A stretch of 64,000 nucleotides of DNA from Gammaproteobacteria bacterium. Its GTDB lineage: Bacteria > Pseudomonadota > Gammaproteobacteria > Pseudomonadales > Azotimanducaceae. The notes under the pieces are model-generated. The model had not been told where the DNA came from, ran no database searches, and saw only the letters and a program-made list of their open reading frames with translations. The position numbers and the translations under genes were made by a program. The stretch is taken from the NCBI GenBank assembly GCA_012960535.1, contig DUBB01000009.1, positions 8,198-72,197 on the forward strand, in the 5' to 3' direction. Positions 24,905 to 33,593 of this stretch are shown one piece after another. Positions within the stretch are counted from its first letter, which is position 1. Each line of letters starts with the position of its first letter.

Positions 24905-25747
24905 TCAGGCAAAATCCGCAGCGCTGTGCCTTTCCGCAACCCGCTCGGGTTCAGGTCCCCAGGACCTGTTGACGCGACGGCCGCGTGCTACTGCAGGGCG
25001 CTGCTCTATTTCTGATGCCCACCTGACAACATGGGTATAGCTCTGGACATCCAGAAATTCCGCCGCGCTATAAACATTGTGCAGAACCAGAGCGCCATAC
25101 CAGGCATAATTTGCAATATCTGAGATGTTGTACTCATCTCCACACAGATAGCGTCGAATCGACAGATTCTGATTCAACACATCCAGTTGACGCTTTACTT
25201 CCATGGTAAAACGATTGATTGCATATTCGAATTTGTCCGGCGCATAACTGTAAAAATGACCAAAACCACCACCCAGATAAGGTGCACTGCCCATCTGCCA
25301 GAATAGCCAGGACAGGCACTCTGCCCGCTCTGAAGGCTCAATTGGAAACAATGCATTAAACTTCTCTGCCAGATACACAAGAATGGCGCCTGACTCAAAA
25401 ACCCGAGTCGGCACAGACGTACTCCTGTCTAATAAAGCAGGAATTTTCGAATTCGGATTAATGGCCACAAAATCACTGCCGAACTGTTCTCCCTGCCCAA
25501 TATTGATCAGGTAAGCATCGTATTCCGCACCTGCGTGTCCCAGTTCGAGCAGTTCCTCCAGCATGACTGTTACTTTCACCCCATTAGGTGTCGCCAGTGA
25601 ATATAGCTGTAGGGGGTGTTTGCCTACTGGCAATTCTTTATCGTGAGTGGAACCTGCTACTGGACGATTGATGTTACTGAAACGACCACCACTCTCCTTA
25701 TTCCAGGTCCACACCTCTGGGGGTGTGTAGCTTGAATCCTCAGTCAT
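24905..25747 (-). CDS. yghU: Glutathione-dependent disulfide-bond oxidoreductase, YghU-like GST
   Basis: 280 residues. The N-terminal extension with YTPPEVWTWN and FSNINRPVAGSTHDKELPVG is characteristic of YghU-type nu-class GSTs, followed by the thioredoxin-like domain HPLQLYSLATPNGVKVTVML in which T and N contact two glutathiones, then NPNSKIPALLD and VFESGAILVYLAEKF. The C-terminal helical domain includes AECLSWLFWQMGSAPYLGG. E. coli YghU binds two GSH and has disulfide reductase activity; a similar redox role is expected. Single gene facing the DDN gene. Confidence 0.88.
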   Translation of the reverse strand: MTEDSSYTPPEVWTWNKESGGRFSNINRPVAGSTHDKELPVGKHPLQLYSLATPNGVKVTVMLEELLELGHAGAEYDAYLINIGQGEQFGSDFVAINPNSKIPALLDRSTSVPTRVFESGAILVYLAEKFNALFPIEPSERAECLSWLFWQMGSAPYLGGGFGHFYSYAPDKFEYAINRFTMEVKRQLDVLNQNLSIRRYLCGDEYNISDIANYAWYGALVLHNVYSAAEFLDVQSYTHVVRWASEIEQRPAVARGRRVNRSWGPEPERVAERHSAADFA

Positions 25748-25962
25748 CGAAAAACCCGTATATCTACAAAGTAGTACGTGAGTATAGCGTCGATTTCATC
25801 TGGAAAGGGCACTTAAATGCCTTACCGGTTGAATTCAAACTTGGGACTATCATTGTCGAATACCCCGTAATTAAAACTGCTGTCAACGCAACTGGACTGA
25901 TTATGTCACGCCAGTATTTCATCAATAACCAGAGCGGGAATCTTGGCCGCTTTAATATAAAC

Positions 25963-26643
25963 TTAATTATCGCCTCCTAAAAATACGACTGACTCTTCAA
26001 CGGGTGCACGGTCTGTCCGAGCACTATTGGCCGGAACAGAGGGGTCCTCATAGCCAAAGCTGATGCCGAATAGTACCTTTATCTCTGGTTGCAGGTTAAA
26101 AGTCTCTCGCACCAGACTGGGATAGTGACGCATAGTGCCTTGCGCACAGCTAGCTAATCCATATGCAGTCATGGCCAGCATCAACGTTTGTGCGTACATC
26201 CCCACATCCGCCGAAGACTGTACGCCGAAGTTTTCATCCATGCACAGAAATGCCACATGAGGTGCATCAAAAAGTTCAAAATTCCTGAGTCCTGCGGCAC
26301 TTCTTGCGGTCTTATCTTCCCAGTCAATACCCATCGCACCATAAAGCACTTTTGCGCAGGCTCTGCGACGCCCGCGCCAGGGATCGTTCAATCGACCATC
26401 ACTTTTATGATCTGGGTTCTCTCTCTCACCACTGTTAACCAGCCTTACAAACTCCTGCTGCAGATAATCTCGAACGGCACCGGACGCCACATAAACCTGC
26501 CACGGCTGCACATTGGTACCTGAAGGTGCCCAGCGGGCTAATTCGAAAACTGCGTCCATTACCTCTTGGGAGACAGCTTCAGGCAAAAAACCACGCACAG
26601 AATGCCGGTTCATAACGGCATCAATCAAAGAAATCTCGGACAC
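25963..26643 (-). CDS. Nitroreductase family FMN oxidoreductase
   Basis: 226 residues from GTG 26643. The start SLIDAVMNRHSVRGFLPEAV contains the R-x-S-x-R-x-F FMN-phosphate motif, WAPSGTNVQPWQVYV is the second FMN contact, and ADVGMYAQTLMLAMTAYGLAS and LFGISFGYEDPSVPANSART complete the family (PF00881). Such enzymes reduce nitro-aromatics, quinones or ene-type bonds with NAD(P)H. No dedicated partner; it sits among other redox detoxification genes. Confidence 0.85.
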   Translation of the reverse strand: MSEISLIDAVMNRHSVRGFLPEAVSQEVMDAVFELARWAPSGTNVQPWQVYVASGAVRDYLQQEFVRLVNSGERENPDHKSDGRLNDPWRGRRRACAKVLYGAMGIDWEDKTARSAAGLRNFELFDAPHVAFLCMDENFGVQSSADVGMYAQTLMLAMTAYGLASCAQGTMRHYPSLVRETFNLQPEIKVLFGISFGYEDPSVPANSARTDRAPVEESVVFLGGDN

Positions 26644-26829
26644 AAATCACCATTTACTCAAAAATCGCGTCTACTATACCTCAATTAATCAAAAACCCTG
26701 CCTGATCTATTGTCGAAACATCATGTCAAAACATAAAGTACAGTAGGATGGCCCGGCAATGCTCATTTATTGTGTGCCCCGACAGATTTCCGCCATTTTC
26801 GATCCGCGACGCAGATATTCTAAAAAGAT

Positions 26830-27234
26830 CTAGCCCAGAGGGACCAGTTTCACAAAATACCGGGGAGGAAAACCCGTCAGCAGTCTGATAACAAAACCCA
26901 GAGGCCTGGCCTTTTCGAGGTTATCATGTTCCTCTCCTGCGACCGGCACAACTTGATAAGCTTGTCGTTCACCGGCAACCGTAACCTGTGCCAGGGAAGA
27001 CCGTAACACCTCACGATACCAAGCCCTTGGCCAGTGATTTGCCGCAACATAAAGAGCATCATTGTATTCTATCTTTGCAAGAACTCGGTCTTTTGACTGG
27101 CCTGCCTGATCAATGGTTGTAATGACTAAGGTACCTTCGTTCTGAGGCTGGTAGTGGCCCAGAAGAGACTCAAATACCACGACGATGGCCGCATAACAAA
27201 CCAGCGCTCCGATTGCTATCTTAATCAGCTTCAT
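26830..27234 (-). CDS. Membrane-anchored DDN/quinone-reductase-like small protein
   Basis: 134 residues from ATG 27234 with a GGGAG site. An N-terminal helix (KLIKIAIGALVCYAAIVVV) anchors a domain reading LYVAANHWPRAWYREVL, VTVAGERQAYQVVPV and LTGFPPRYFVKL, which matches the nitroreductase/quinone-reductase group related to PF04075. The usual loop that contacts the deazaflavin phosphate is shortened, so cofactor use is uncertain. The next gene upstream, four-helix membrane protein, ends 36 bases before it, suggesting a pair. Confidence 0.65.
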   Translation of the reverse strand: MKLIKIAIGALVCYAAIVVVFESLLGHYQPQNEGTLVITTIDQAGQSKDRVLAKIEYNDALYVAANHWPRAWYREVLRSSLAQVTVAGERQAYQVVPVAGEEHDNLEKARPLGFVIRLLTGFPPRYFVKLVPLG

Positions 27235-27270
27235 AATGACTCCCCCGATGCTGTTGTTACCAAACAAGCG

Positions 27271-27678
27271 TTAATCGATTTCAATGTCAGACGTCTCACC
27301 TGGCTGAACCATCAATCTGGCAAGAACAACCAGCCACACGAACAATATAATCTCAATGGCTATAAACTCTGCTGCAAACTCCGCTTCATGGAGTAACCAG
27401 GCAGCAATTCTGTAAGCAGCAGCACTGAGCAACAGTGCTGCACTGGCGTAGAGTGAGCCAGGCTCAGTCCTGGCCACGCCATAAAAGACAAATCCGGCAG
27501 TACAGGCAAAAAAAGCACCCATATCACCGACCTGAGAACTGCGACCAATACCGTCTAAAAGTATCATGCCCAGTGATTCTACGGCCTGTTCTGGCTGAAC
27601 TAAAAAACCTATGGCGCTCATTAGCATGAGTAATCCGGGTATCAGCAGCAAGCCCTTTATGACTAATTGTTTGTTCAT
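27271..27678 (-). CDS. Four-helix membrane protein, DUF4345-like
   Basis: 135 residues with four hydrophobic segments (LLLIPGLLMLMSAIGFLV; GAFFACTAGFVFYGVA; ALLLSAAAYRIAAWLL; IAIEIILFVWLVVLARL). The loop SSQVGDMGAFFACTAG matches the conserved acidic motif of DUF4345 proteins. No known biochemical role. Lies just upstream of the anchored DDN-like gene and downstream of the broken OmpA gene. Confidence 0.6.
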   Translation of the reverse strand: MNKQLVIKGLLLIPGLLMLMSAIGFLVQPEQAVESLGMILLDGIGRSSQVGDMGAFFACTAGFVFYGVARTEPGSLYASAALLLSAAAYRIAAWLLHEAEFAAEFIAIEIILFVWLVVLARLMVQPGETSDIEID

Positions 27679-27718
27679 AGGTAATGTCTTTCCTTTTACC
27701 AGCGAGGGTTTGATACCC

Positions 27719-28207
27719 TGGACTCATTCCAGAATGATAACGGCTCTTCTGGTCTGCCTCTATGGATATTAGTCTGTTCTTTCCAAAAACAATAATATAA
27801 ATTCGTACAGGATTAATGGCAAAGTGCTGCTCTAAACGTCTTTTAATCCCTGTTGCCCTTCCTACTGACAGCTCATTATTATAACTATGTATTCCACCAT
27901 CATCTGCATGGCCATCTATTAGTGCCTTAGTATTTGGAAACTCCGCCATTCAGGCAGCAATATCTTGTATATGAGGGTCAAATTCCATGGGGATTTCGAT
28001 TGAATCTGAATCATAGTAGACGAATATTTCGATGGCTTCCATGACCGTGTCAGCTGCCAGATCGAAAGGATCATAGGGACAACAATCTGCGCTTGACTCG
28101 CCCGACCCGATTGAATCCATTAGACTGTTGAATCCGTCCAGCCAGGGCCACATTACAAAGGAAGTTAACATCAAATTCACTGATACCCAGTATTGGTGTA
28201 TTCTCAT
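27719..28207 (-). pseudogene. OmpA-family C-terminal domain gene broken by an in-frame stop
   Basis: From ATG 28207 an N-terminal signal-like segment leads to VYYDSDSIEIPMEFDPHI, the start of an OmpA peptidoglycan-binding domain. A TGA at 27950-27952 follows IQDIAA, after which the same frame continues MAEFPNTKALIDGHADDGG and YNNELSVGRATGIKRRLEQHF, equivalent to the G-H-T-D and N-x-x-L-S-x-x-R-A core of the family. Later residues are degenerate. One nonsense codon thus splits an otherwise collinear domain. No selenocysteine element would be expected here; decay is the simplest reading. The frame stays open to 27524 but overlaps the next gene. Confidence 0.7.
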
Positions 28208-28296
28208 TAAAACCTTCTTTGCAATTCAGCGTTCACTTAGAGTATTGCCAGATGTCCTTTACCAAAAGACAACTGACACCAGGTAGCCAGACAACA

Positions 28297-29616
28297 ATGA
28301 AAATCAAGCATAGAAACCATCAGCTCAGTGAGATGAAATGTCCTGTAAACCGAAACGATGTGGATTTATTCAGCCCGGGCGCGCAGGAACACTGGTACGA
28401 AGCTTATCCAATTTTACATGAAACAGAGCCAGTGGTCAGAGTACCCGGCGAGGGGACGAGTTCGGCTACCGACGGATTTATCCTGACAAAATATGAAGAC
28501 ATTGCGATGGTGGTCAAGGACCCAGTGCGCTTTCCACCACGCATACACCAGGCCATCGACCTTTTAAAACAAACCGATAGCAATGACGATGCCTACCGGC
28601 AGGCAAATGCCATGCTGCTGTCCATGGTCTCCTTAAGGCCGGACAATGCGCTGTATCGCGCACACCGCCAGGAACTGACGGACCCCTGGGTAGGGCCGGG
28701 TGCAAGTCGGCACACAGAAATGATCAAAGACTGTATCCGGCGTCTGTTAGATGCCTGGGATCATCACAGTGAGGTCGAATTTATTTCGCAGTTTGCGCGA
28801 CCACTACCGCAGATGGTCATGGCCAACGTGCTTGGGTTTCCTGAGTCAGATATACCTCAGCTGGCTGAATGGGGTGCAGCCCAGGTTACCGCCTTCGTCT
28901 ATGGCAAAGGGCATCGAAATATCCTATCCACAAGGCAGGCGGAAAAACAATTGAAGCTGCTTGATGGTTTCAAGGAATACGTGCATGAAAAAGTACTGGA
29001 AAAACGACGCGCACCCGAAGACGACATGATCAGCTGGCTGACCCAGGCGCACTACAAGGCCTTGGACCGGAAACTGACCGACATCGAGGTCAACGGTATT
29101 GTCTATGCCATGGTCATTGGCGGACTTGAAACCACCCAGTATGCTATCGAGGAGCAAGCCCAGCTATTGTGTGAGCATCCCGGTTTATTCAATACTCTAA
29201 AACTGGACCGCAACCTGGTTAAAAATTTCGTTGAAGAAGGTATGCGATTGCGATCACCCACCCAGGGACTTTCTACACGGGTGACCCGCCAGGATGAAGA
29301 GTTTCAAGGTACCAAAGTACCCAAAGGATCCCTGCTGCACCTTCGTTATGGTGCGGGCAACGTAGACCCAGCAGAATGGACAGACCCCTACGAGCTCAAC
29401 CTGAATCGAAAGGCAGTAACCCGGCACCTGGTATTTTCCGCCGGGCCCCGGGTCTGTCCGGGCGCGGGAATTTCCCGACTGGAACAGAATCTTGCCTGGC
29501 AGGCCCTGCTGGATTGCCTGGAACATATCAATTACGCCAAGGACAATACCTTTGAGCACCAGCCCGGCATCATGCTGGGTACGCTTTCGCTGAAACTGAA
29601 CATCAAGAGGGCCTAA
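28297..29616 (+). CDS. Cytochrome P450 (second)
   Basis: About 439 residues. Heme loop FSAGPRVCPGAGISRLE with the thiolate at C387, I-helix VIGGLETTQYA with a glutamate in place of the usual aspartate, and E-x-x-R in EEGMRLRSP. N-terminal CPVNRNDVDLFSP is typical of soluble bacterial class I P450s. ATG 28297 was chosen because of a GGTAG site; ATG 28252 and TTG 28219 are possible. Family within P450s and substrate not identified; it is unlike the CYP153-type gene at 22.4 kb. No electron-transfer partner is adjacent. Confidence 0.8.
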   Translation: MKIKHRNHQLSEMKCPVNRNDVDLFSPGAQEHWYEAYPILHETEPVVRVPGEGTSSATDGFILTKYEDIAMVVKDPVRFPPRIHQAIDLLKQTDSNDDAYRQANAMLLSMVSLRPDNALYRAHRQELTDPWVGPGASRHTEMIKDCIRRLLDAWDHHSEVEFISQFARPLPQMVMANVLGFPESDIPQLAEWGAAQVTAFVYGKGHRNILSTRQAEKQLKLLDGFKEYVHEKVLEKRRAPEDDMISWLTQAHYKALDRKLTDIEVNGIVYAMVIGGLETTQYAIEEQAQLLCEHPGLFNTLKLDRNLVKNFVEEGMRLRSPTQGLSTRVTRQDEEFQGTKVPKGSLLHLRYGAGNVDPAEWTDPYELNLNRKAVTRHLVFSAGPRVCPGAGISRLEQNLAWQALLDCLEHINYAKDNTFEHQPGIMLGTLSLKLNIKRA

Positions 29617-29703
29617 AACCAGCTTGACCGTTCTGCAATGGATCCAGGGCATCACATCAGCTTCAGGGCAAATGCCCTGGTAATGACAGTTAGCCGCCTC
29701 TGC

Positions 29704-30492
29704 TCAGACGATGCTGGCCAGGCCATCCAACACTGCATTGGGCTGTTCTGACAACATCGCATGACCGCACGGATTGAGATGGATAACGCGGCACTGAGGA
29801 ATCAACTGCGCGACTTTCAATGCACTGGCCGGTGCTGTCATCTTATCCTGGGCCGCCACGAACATCAGGCTTTCTGAGGTTATCTGTGTTGCCAGTCGAT
29901 CACCATCAGCAAATGCATTGCAGGCATTGAGATCAGCGAAATAAACATCCTCCGGAGTGCGTTCCAGCAAACGCTGGCCACTCATCATCATGCTGATTCC
30001 CGGGTTTTCATTTCCACCCATCTCTCCGAATGGGCTGTGGCTCCAGGTATTGGCCATGTCAAAGGCATCATGTTCATTGTCTCTGGCCGCATTCAGCAAC
30101 ACTTCGGTTACCGGCATGGGTGTTGAAGTGCCAAGAAGCGCTAATACCCGGGTTCGGCTGGCGTAACGTGCTGAAAAATTCAGGGCCACTAAAGAGCCCA
30201 TGCTATGACCGACAATGGCAGCAGCATCAACATCCAGAACATCCAAAGCCGCACAGATCCAGTCTGCCATGGCATCAATACTCTTCAGCGGCGTACCGGC
30301 AGAGCGCCCATGCGCCGGCAAATCCAAAGCGAACACATTATAATGATGCCGGGCAAAATAACGCGACGGCATCACCCATACACTATGGTCATGACCTGCG
30401 CCATGTATGAAAACGACATTAGGCTGGCCTTGTATGATCTTGCCGTTGCCATTGCTGTAAAAAGTCTTCTGATCATTGACCTGGGTATACAT
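29704..30492 (-). CDS. Alpha/beta hydrolase
   Basis: 262 residues from ATG 30492, one base after the MetY stop, so it is translationally coupled to it. The fold shows VVFIHGAGHDHSVW (oxyanion hole), LDLPAHGRS, the nucleophile elbow GHSMG with S97, an acid in the MFVAAQDKMTAPASAL segment and the final GHAMLSEQPN histidine. Homoserine O-acetyltransferase (MetX) is also an alpha/beta hydrolase, which would suit its position, but the protein is too short and lacks MetX hallmarks; esterase or C-C hydrolase activity is as likely. Confidence 0.75.
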   Translation of the reverse strand: MYTQVNDQKTFYSNGNGKIIQGQPNVVFIHGAGHDHSVWVMPSRYFARHHYNVFALDLPAHGRSAGTPLKSIDAMADWICAALDVLDVDAAAIVGHSMGSLVALNFSARYASRTRVLALLGTSTPMPVTEVLLNAARDNEHDAFDMANTWSHSPFGEMGGNENPGISMMMSGQRLLERTPEDVYFADLNACNAFADGDRLATQITSESLMFVAAQDKMTAPASALKVAQLIPQCRVIHLNPCGHAMLSEQPNAVLDGLASIV

Positions 30493-30493
30493 G

Positions 30494-31792
30494 TCAAAGC
30501 CCTCGCTGAGAGGCACGCAGGCCCGATTTCAGATCTGCAACAATATCAGCAGCATCCTCAAGACCGATGGAAAGACGAATCAAGCCCTCTGAGATACCCG
30601 CCTTATCAAGGGCCGCTGAATCCATGCGGTGGTGCGTAGTACTGGCAGGATGAATCACCAGGGATTTGGCATCACCGACATTGGCCAGATGAGAAAACAG
30701 CTTCAGGTTCTCTATAAATTTAATCCCCGCCGTCCGGCCTCCGACTATATTAAAACTGAACACAGCCGTGCTGCCTTTTGGCAGTATCGCTTTAGCCAGT
30801 TCATGGTCTGGGTGCGCTTCCAGCATCGGGTGATTGACACTTTCCACCTGTTCCTGCTGTTCAAGAAACGCCACCACCACCTCGGTGTTTTCAATATGCC
30901 GCTGCATGCGCAGCGATAGTGTTTCGATCCCCTGCAGAATCTGAAACGCCGTATTGGGCGCCATACAGGCACCAAAATCACGTAATCCTTCCTTCCTGGC
31001 TCGGGTAATAAATGCAGCGGGACCGAACTCCTCGGCGAAATTAAGGTTATGGAAGCCGGCATAAGGTTCGCTCAGCGTGGGGAATTTTCCGGAACCCTGC
31101 CAATCAAAAGTGCCGCCGTCAACCAGCAGTCCACCGATGACAACACCATGACCTGACAGGAACTTGGTCGCCGAATGCATCACCAGGTCAGCGCCAAAAT
31201 CAATGGGTCGGCACAAGTACGGTGTCGTAAAAGTGGCATCAACCAGTAACGGCAATCCAGCCTTATGGGCAATCTCTGCTACTTCAGGAATATTCAACAC
31301 CTCCATGCCAGGATTACCCACCACTTCACTGAATACCAATCGGGTATTGGGCTGGATAGCACTGGCAAGTGCATCCAGATCGCGAGGATCAACAAAAGTA
31401 GTATCAATACCGAATCGACGCATCGTGTAATCCAGCAGATTGTGGGTTCCACCGTAAATACTTCTGGAGGCAACAATGTGCTCGCCGGCACTAACGATAG
31501 TTGCTATGGCAAGGTGCATAGCTGCCTGGCCACTGGCAGTGGCAATGGCGCCAACGCCATTATCCAGGGTAGCAATACGCTCTTCCAATACAGCATTGGT
31601 AGGATTTGACAGGCGTGAATAAACATGACCTGCGCGCTCTATGTTAAACAAACCCACGGCCGTGTCTGTATCCCTGAAAACGAAAGAAGCAGACTGGTAG
31701 ATGGGCGTCGCCCTTGCGCCGGTAGTAGGGTCCGGTTTCTGGCCAGCGTGCAGCGCCAGAGAATCAAACTTCAAAGTGGGTGGTTTAGCCAT
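30494..31792 (-). CDS. metY: O-acetylhomoserine sulfhydrylase / aminocarboxypropyltransferase
   Basis: 432 residues. Cys/Met metabolism PLP enzyme: LHAGQKPDPTTGARATPIYQ at the start, SRLSNPTNAVLEERIA, the PLP-stacking SIYGGTHNLLDYT, LLVDATFTTPYLCRPIDFGA and the Schiff-base lysine K210 in MHSATKFLSGHG. Length and the insert around 220-260 are typical of MetY rather than MetB/MetC. It makes homocysteine from O-acetylhomoserine and sulfide (or methionine from methanethiol). It lies 154 bases after the long demethylation operon, and homocysteine is the acceptor for the methyltransferase at 57.4 kb. Confidence 0.88.
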   Translation of the reverse strand: MAKPPTLKFDSLALHAGQKPDPTTGARATPIYQSASFVFRDTDTAVGLFNIERAGHVYSRLSNPTNAVLEERIATLDNGVGAIATASGQAAMHLAIATIVSAGEHIVASRSIYGGTHNLLDYTMRRFGIDTTFVDPRDLDALASAIQPNTRLVFSEVVGNPGMEVLNIPEVAEIAHKAGLPLLVDATFTTPYLCRPIDFGADLVMHSATKFLSGHGVVIGGLLVDGGTFDWQGSGKFPTLSEPYAGFHNLNFAEEFGPAAFITRARKEGLRDFGACMAPNTAFQILQGIETLSLRMQRHIENTEVVVAFLEQQEQVESVNHPMLEAHPDHELAKAILPKGSTAVFSFNIVGGRTAGIKFIENLKLFSHLANVGDAKSLVIHPASTTHHRMDSAALDKAGISEGLIRLSIGLEDAADIVADLKSGLRASQRGL

Positions 31793-31920
31793 CAGTACTC
31801 CCGCGGGTTGCTATAACTTCAATGGTATTCAAATTCTGGGGTCAGCGATACTGGAGATAGGAAACAAATGCGATTAAAGGCAAACGCTAATGGCACCGCC
31901 CTTACCAGAATCGATAAACA

Positions 31921-31942
31921 GCCCAGCAGAGGCAAACTGGGC
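31921..31942 (-). terminator. Hairpin after the demethylation operon
   Basis: On the minus strand GCCCAG (31942-31937) pairs with CTGGGC (31926-31921) around a ten-base loop, 5 bases beyond the phosphodiesterase stop, followed by TGTTTATC. The U-content is low, so termination may be partial. Confidence 0.4.
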
Positions 31943-31946
31943 GCCG

Positions 31947-32972
31947 TTAGAATCGATCAATAAATGCCTGGCCGTCAAGTTGCGACCGGATTAGCTCAGG
32001 CAACTGCAGATCCAGGTGATTAACGATGGACGGAACAATATCGACAATACCAGGGGTCTGCGAAAAGCGCCCATTCAAGTGACGGCTATTAGTCGATATC
32101 CAGGTGGTCCGCTCTCGCTGGGAATGGCCGCCATGATCCTTACCCGTCTGCCGGCTGCGGCCATGATCAGTGGTTACTATGATGAGCCAGTCCTCGGCCA
32201 GCAACTTCTGGCGTTGCTGTATTACCTTCCAGATTTCGCCAACCCAGGCATCAGTCAATTGCAGCGCGTCATCCTGCTGGCGACTGTCACCAAAGAAGTG
32301 GCCAATATCATCGGTATACTGAAAATAGACCCAGCTAAGATCCGGTCCCTTGTCACTTATATACTCAGCCGCAGAGGTGGCCACGTGTTCATCAATGGCC
32401 CGAATGTATAAAGAATCTGGGTCATGTGGGAAACGCGCCAGGTCATACTCCATGCCATCAACGTAATGATCGAGTTTGCGCCCGCCAGCAGCATGCAGGG
32501 TATCACCCAGCAAACGGGTTCTATTATATTCCCAGGTAGAAAACACCGCTGTCTGTAGCTTCTGATCAAAAGCTTTAGCGATTCGAAAAATATCCCAGTA
32601 GCGATAGTCCGGATGCCTGACTTCGTTATCCCAGACGTTATGTTTATTCGCCCAGGTACCCGTCAACAGGCTCTGATAGCCAACGGCTGATACCGTGGGG
32701 CTCTCGGTATCAGTGCCAATAGCGCCACCTACAAAAGCCCGGGTATAACCGCCCGCATTACTGATCAAATCAAGGTTCGGCGTATGAACGCGCTCCAGTA
32801 CATCTGCTGGTATGCCATCGACAACAATAAAAACCGCTTTGCGCATGCCTTCCTCCAACCCTAAATCAACTGAATTATCGGCAGAGGCGACGCTCGATGC
32901 AAAGGCAGAACAGATCAGAACAGCGCTAACAGACCATTGCCCTGCTGCAACGTATAATTGCTTTATCCTCAA
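31947..32972 (-). CDS. Exported alkaline-phosphatase-superfamily phosphodiesterase
   Basis: 341 residues; its ATG directly abuts the SoxG stop. Signal peptide to about residue 31. Then AVFIVVDGIPADVL with metal ligand D52, SPTVSAVGYQSLLTG with probable nucleophile T93, KHNVWDNEV, YTDDIGHFFG, TTDHGRSRQTGKDHGGHS, the complete two-zinc site of nucleotide pyrophosphatase/phosphodiesterase (NPP)-type enzymes. Family members cleave phosphodiesters including glycerophosphocholine. Coupling to a betaine/sarcosine operon suggests it could liberate a methylated amine precursor from a phosphodiester in the periplasm; this is inference. Confidence 0.8.
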   Translation of the reverse strand: MRIKQLYVAAGQWSVSAVLICSAFASSVASADNSVDLGLEEGMRKAVFIVVDGIPADVLERVHTPNLDLISNAGGYTRAFVGGAIGTDTESPTVSAVGYQSLLTGTWANKHNVWDNEVRHPDYRYWDIFRIAKAFDQKLQTAVFSTWEYNRTRLLGDTLHAAGGRKLDHYVDGMEYDLARFPHDPDSLYIRAIDEHVATSAAEYISDKGPDLSWVYFQYTDDIGHFFGDSRQQDDALQLTDAWVGEIWKVIQQRQKLLAEDWLIIVTTDHGRSRQTGKDHGGHSQRERTTWISTNSRHLNGRFSQTPGIVDIVPSIVNHLDLQLPELIRSQLDGQAFIDRF

Positions 32973-33593
32973 CTAGCCTCCCATCTCGAGACTGCCTTGG
33001 GATACCAAAACCCTAAAATCCTGGGCGCTATGCAGTAACCATTGCAGCAGATATTCAGAAAAGGTCCGACGTACTACCAGCTTATATTGGTACTCAGCCG
33101 TACTGCAGGCTAGCAGGACATTGGCTTTAGCCAGGCCAATCTGGGCGCAATCACCATTGTTAAAACCACTCGGATGCAGATCCAAAGTACAGCCTTTAGC
33201 GAGAATATCTGCTGCCTGGGGCCCTTCAATTTCAAGTACGACAGCTGAACCGCTTAGGTCCGTGGCGGTTGCATGCAAGCCTTGAAAGACCTGCCTTAAT
33301 TCACTGAGCAAGCCATAGGTGTTAACATCTTCTGTCAGCAGCAACCATTCTGTCGGCCCTAACCAGTATATCTGCTGCCGGCCATGTGCCACAAACCGAT
33401 TCGCCTGCTTAGGTGGGACCAAGCCAGTTATATTGGCCACTGCATCACTAAGGCGCTGGCTTGCCAGGTCACCCCGTAAATTGATGTGGCCCAGACCGGT
33501 CAGTATTCGAATATCCAAATCAGCGCCAGCCTGCTCAGCCACCGACGCTTTGGTAATAAATTTTGAAAGGTAGCTGGGCATTAAATCAGACAT
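32973..33593 (-). CDS. soxG: Sarcosine oxidase subunit gamma
   Basis: 206 residues from ATG 33593, which overlaps the soxA end by eight bases. Conserved SoxG features: LRGDLASQRLSDAV, WLGPTEWLLLTE, ATDLSGSAVVLEIEGPQAADIL and KGCTLDLHPSGF, with the C-terminal HSAQDF. It has a GcvT-related fold without cofactor and contributes to the heterotetramer. Position after soxA is the standard soxBDAG order. Confidence 0.9.
   Translation of the reverse strand: MSDLMPSYLSKFITKASVAEQAGADLDIRILTGLGHINLRGDLASQRLSDAVANITGLVPPKQANRFVAHGRQQIYWLGPTEWLLLTEDVNTYGLLSELRQVFQGLHATATDLSGSAVVLEIEGPQAADILAKGCTLDLHPSGFNNGDCAQIGLAKANVLLACSTAEYQYKLVVRRTFSEYLLQWLLHSAQDFRVLVSQGSLEMGG

Noticed and set aside
29704..30492. 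MetX homoserine O-acetyltransferase
   Set aside because: Although coupled to metY, the protein is about 100 residues too short and lacks MetX-specific segments.
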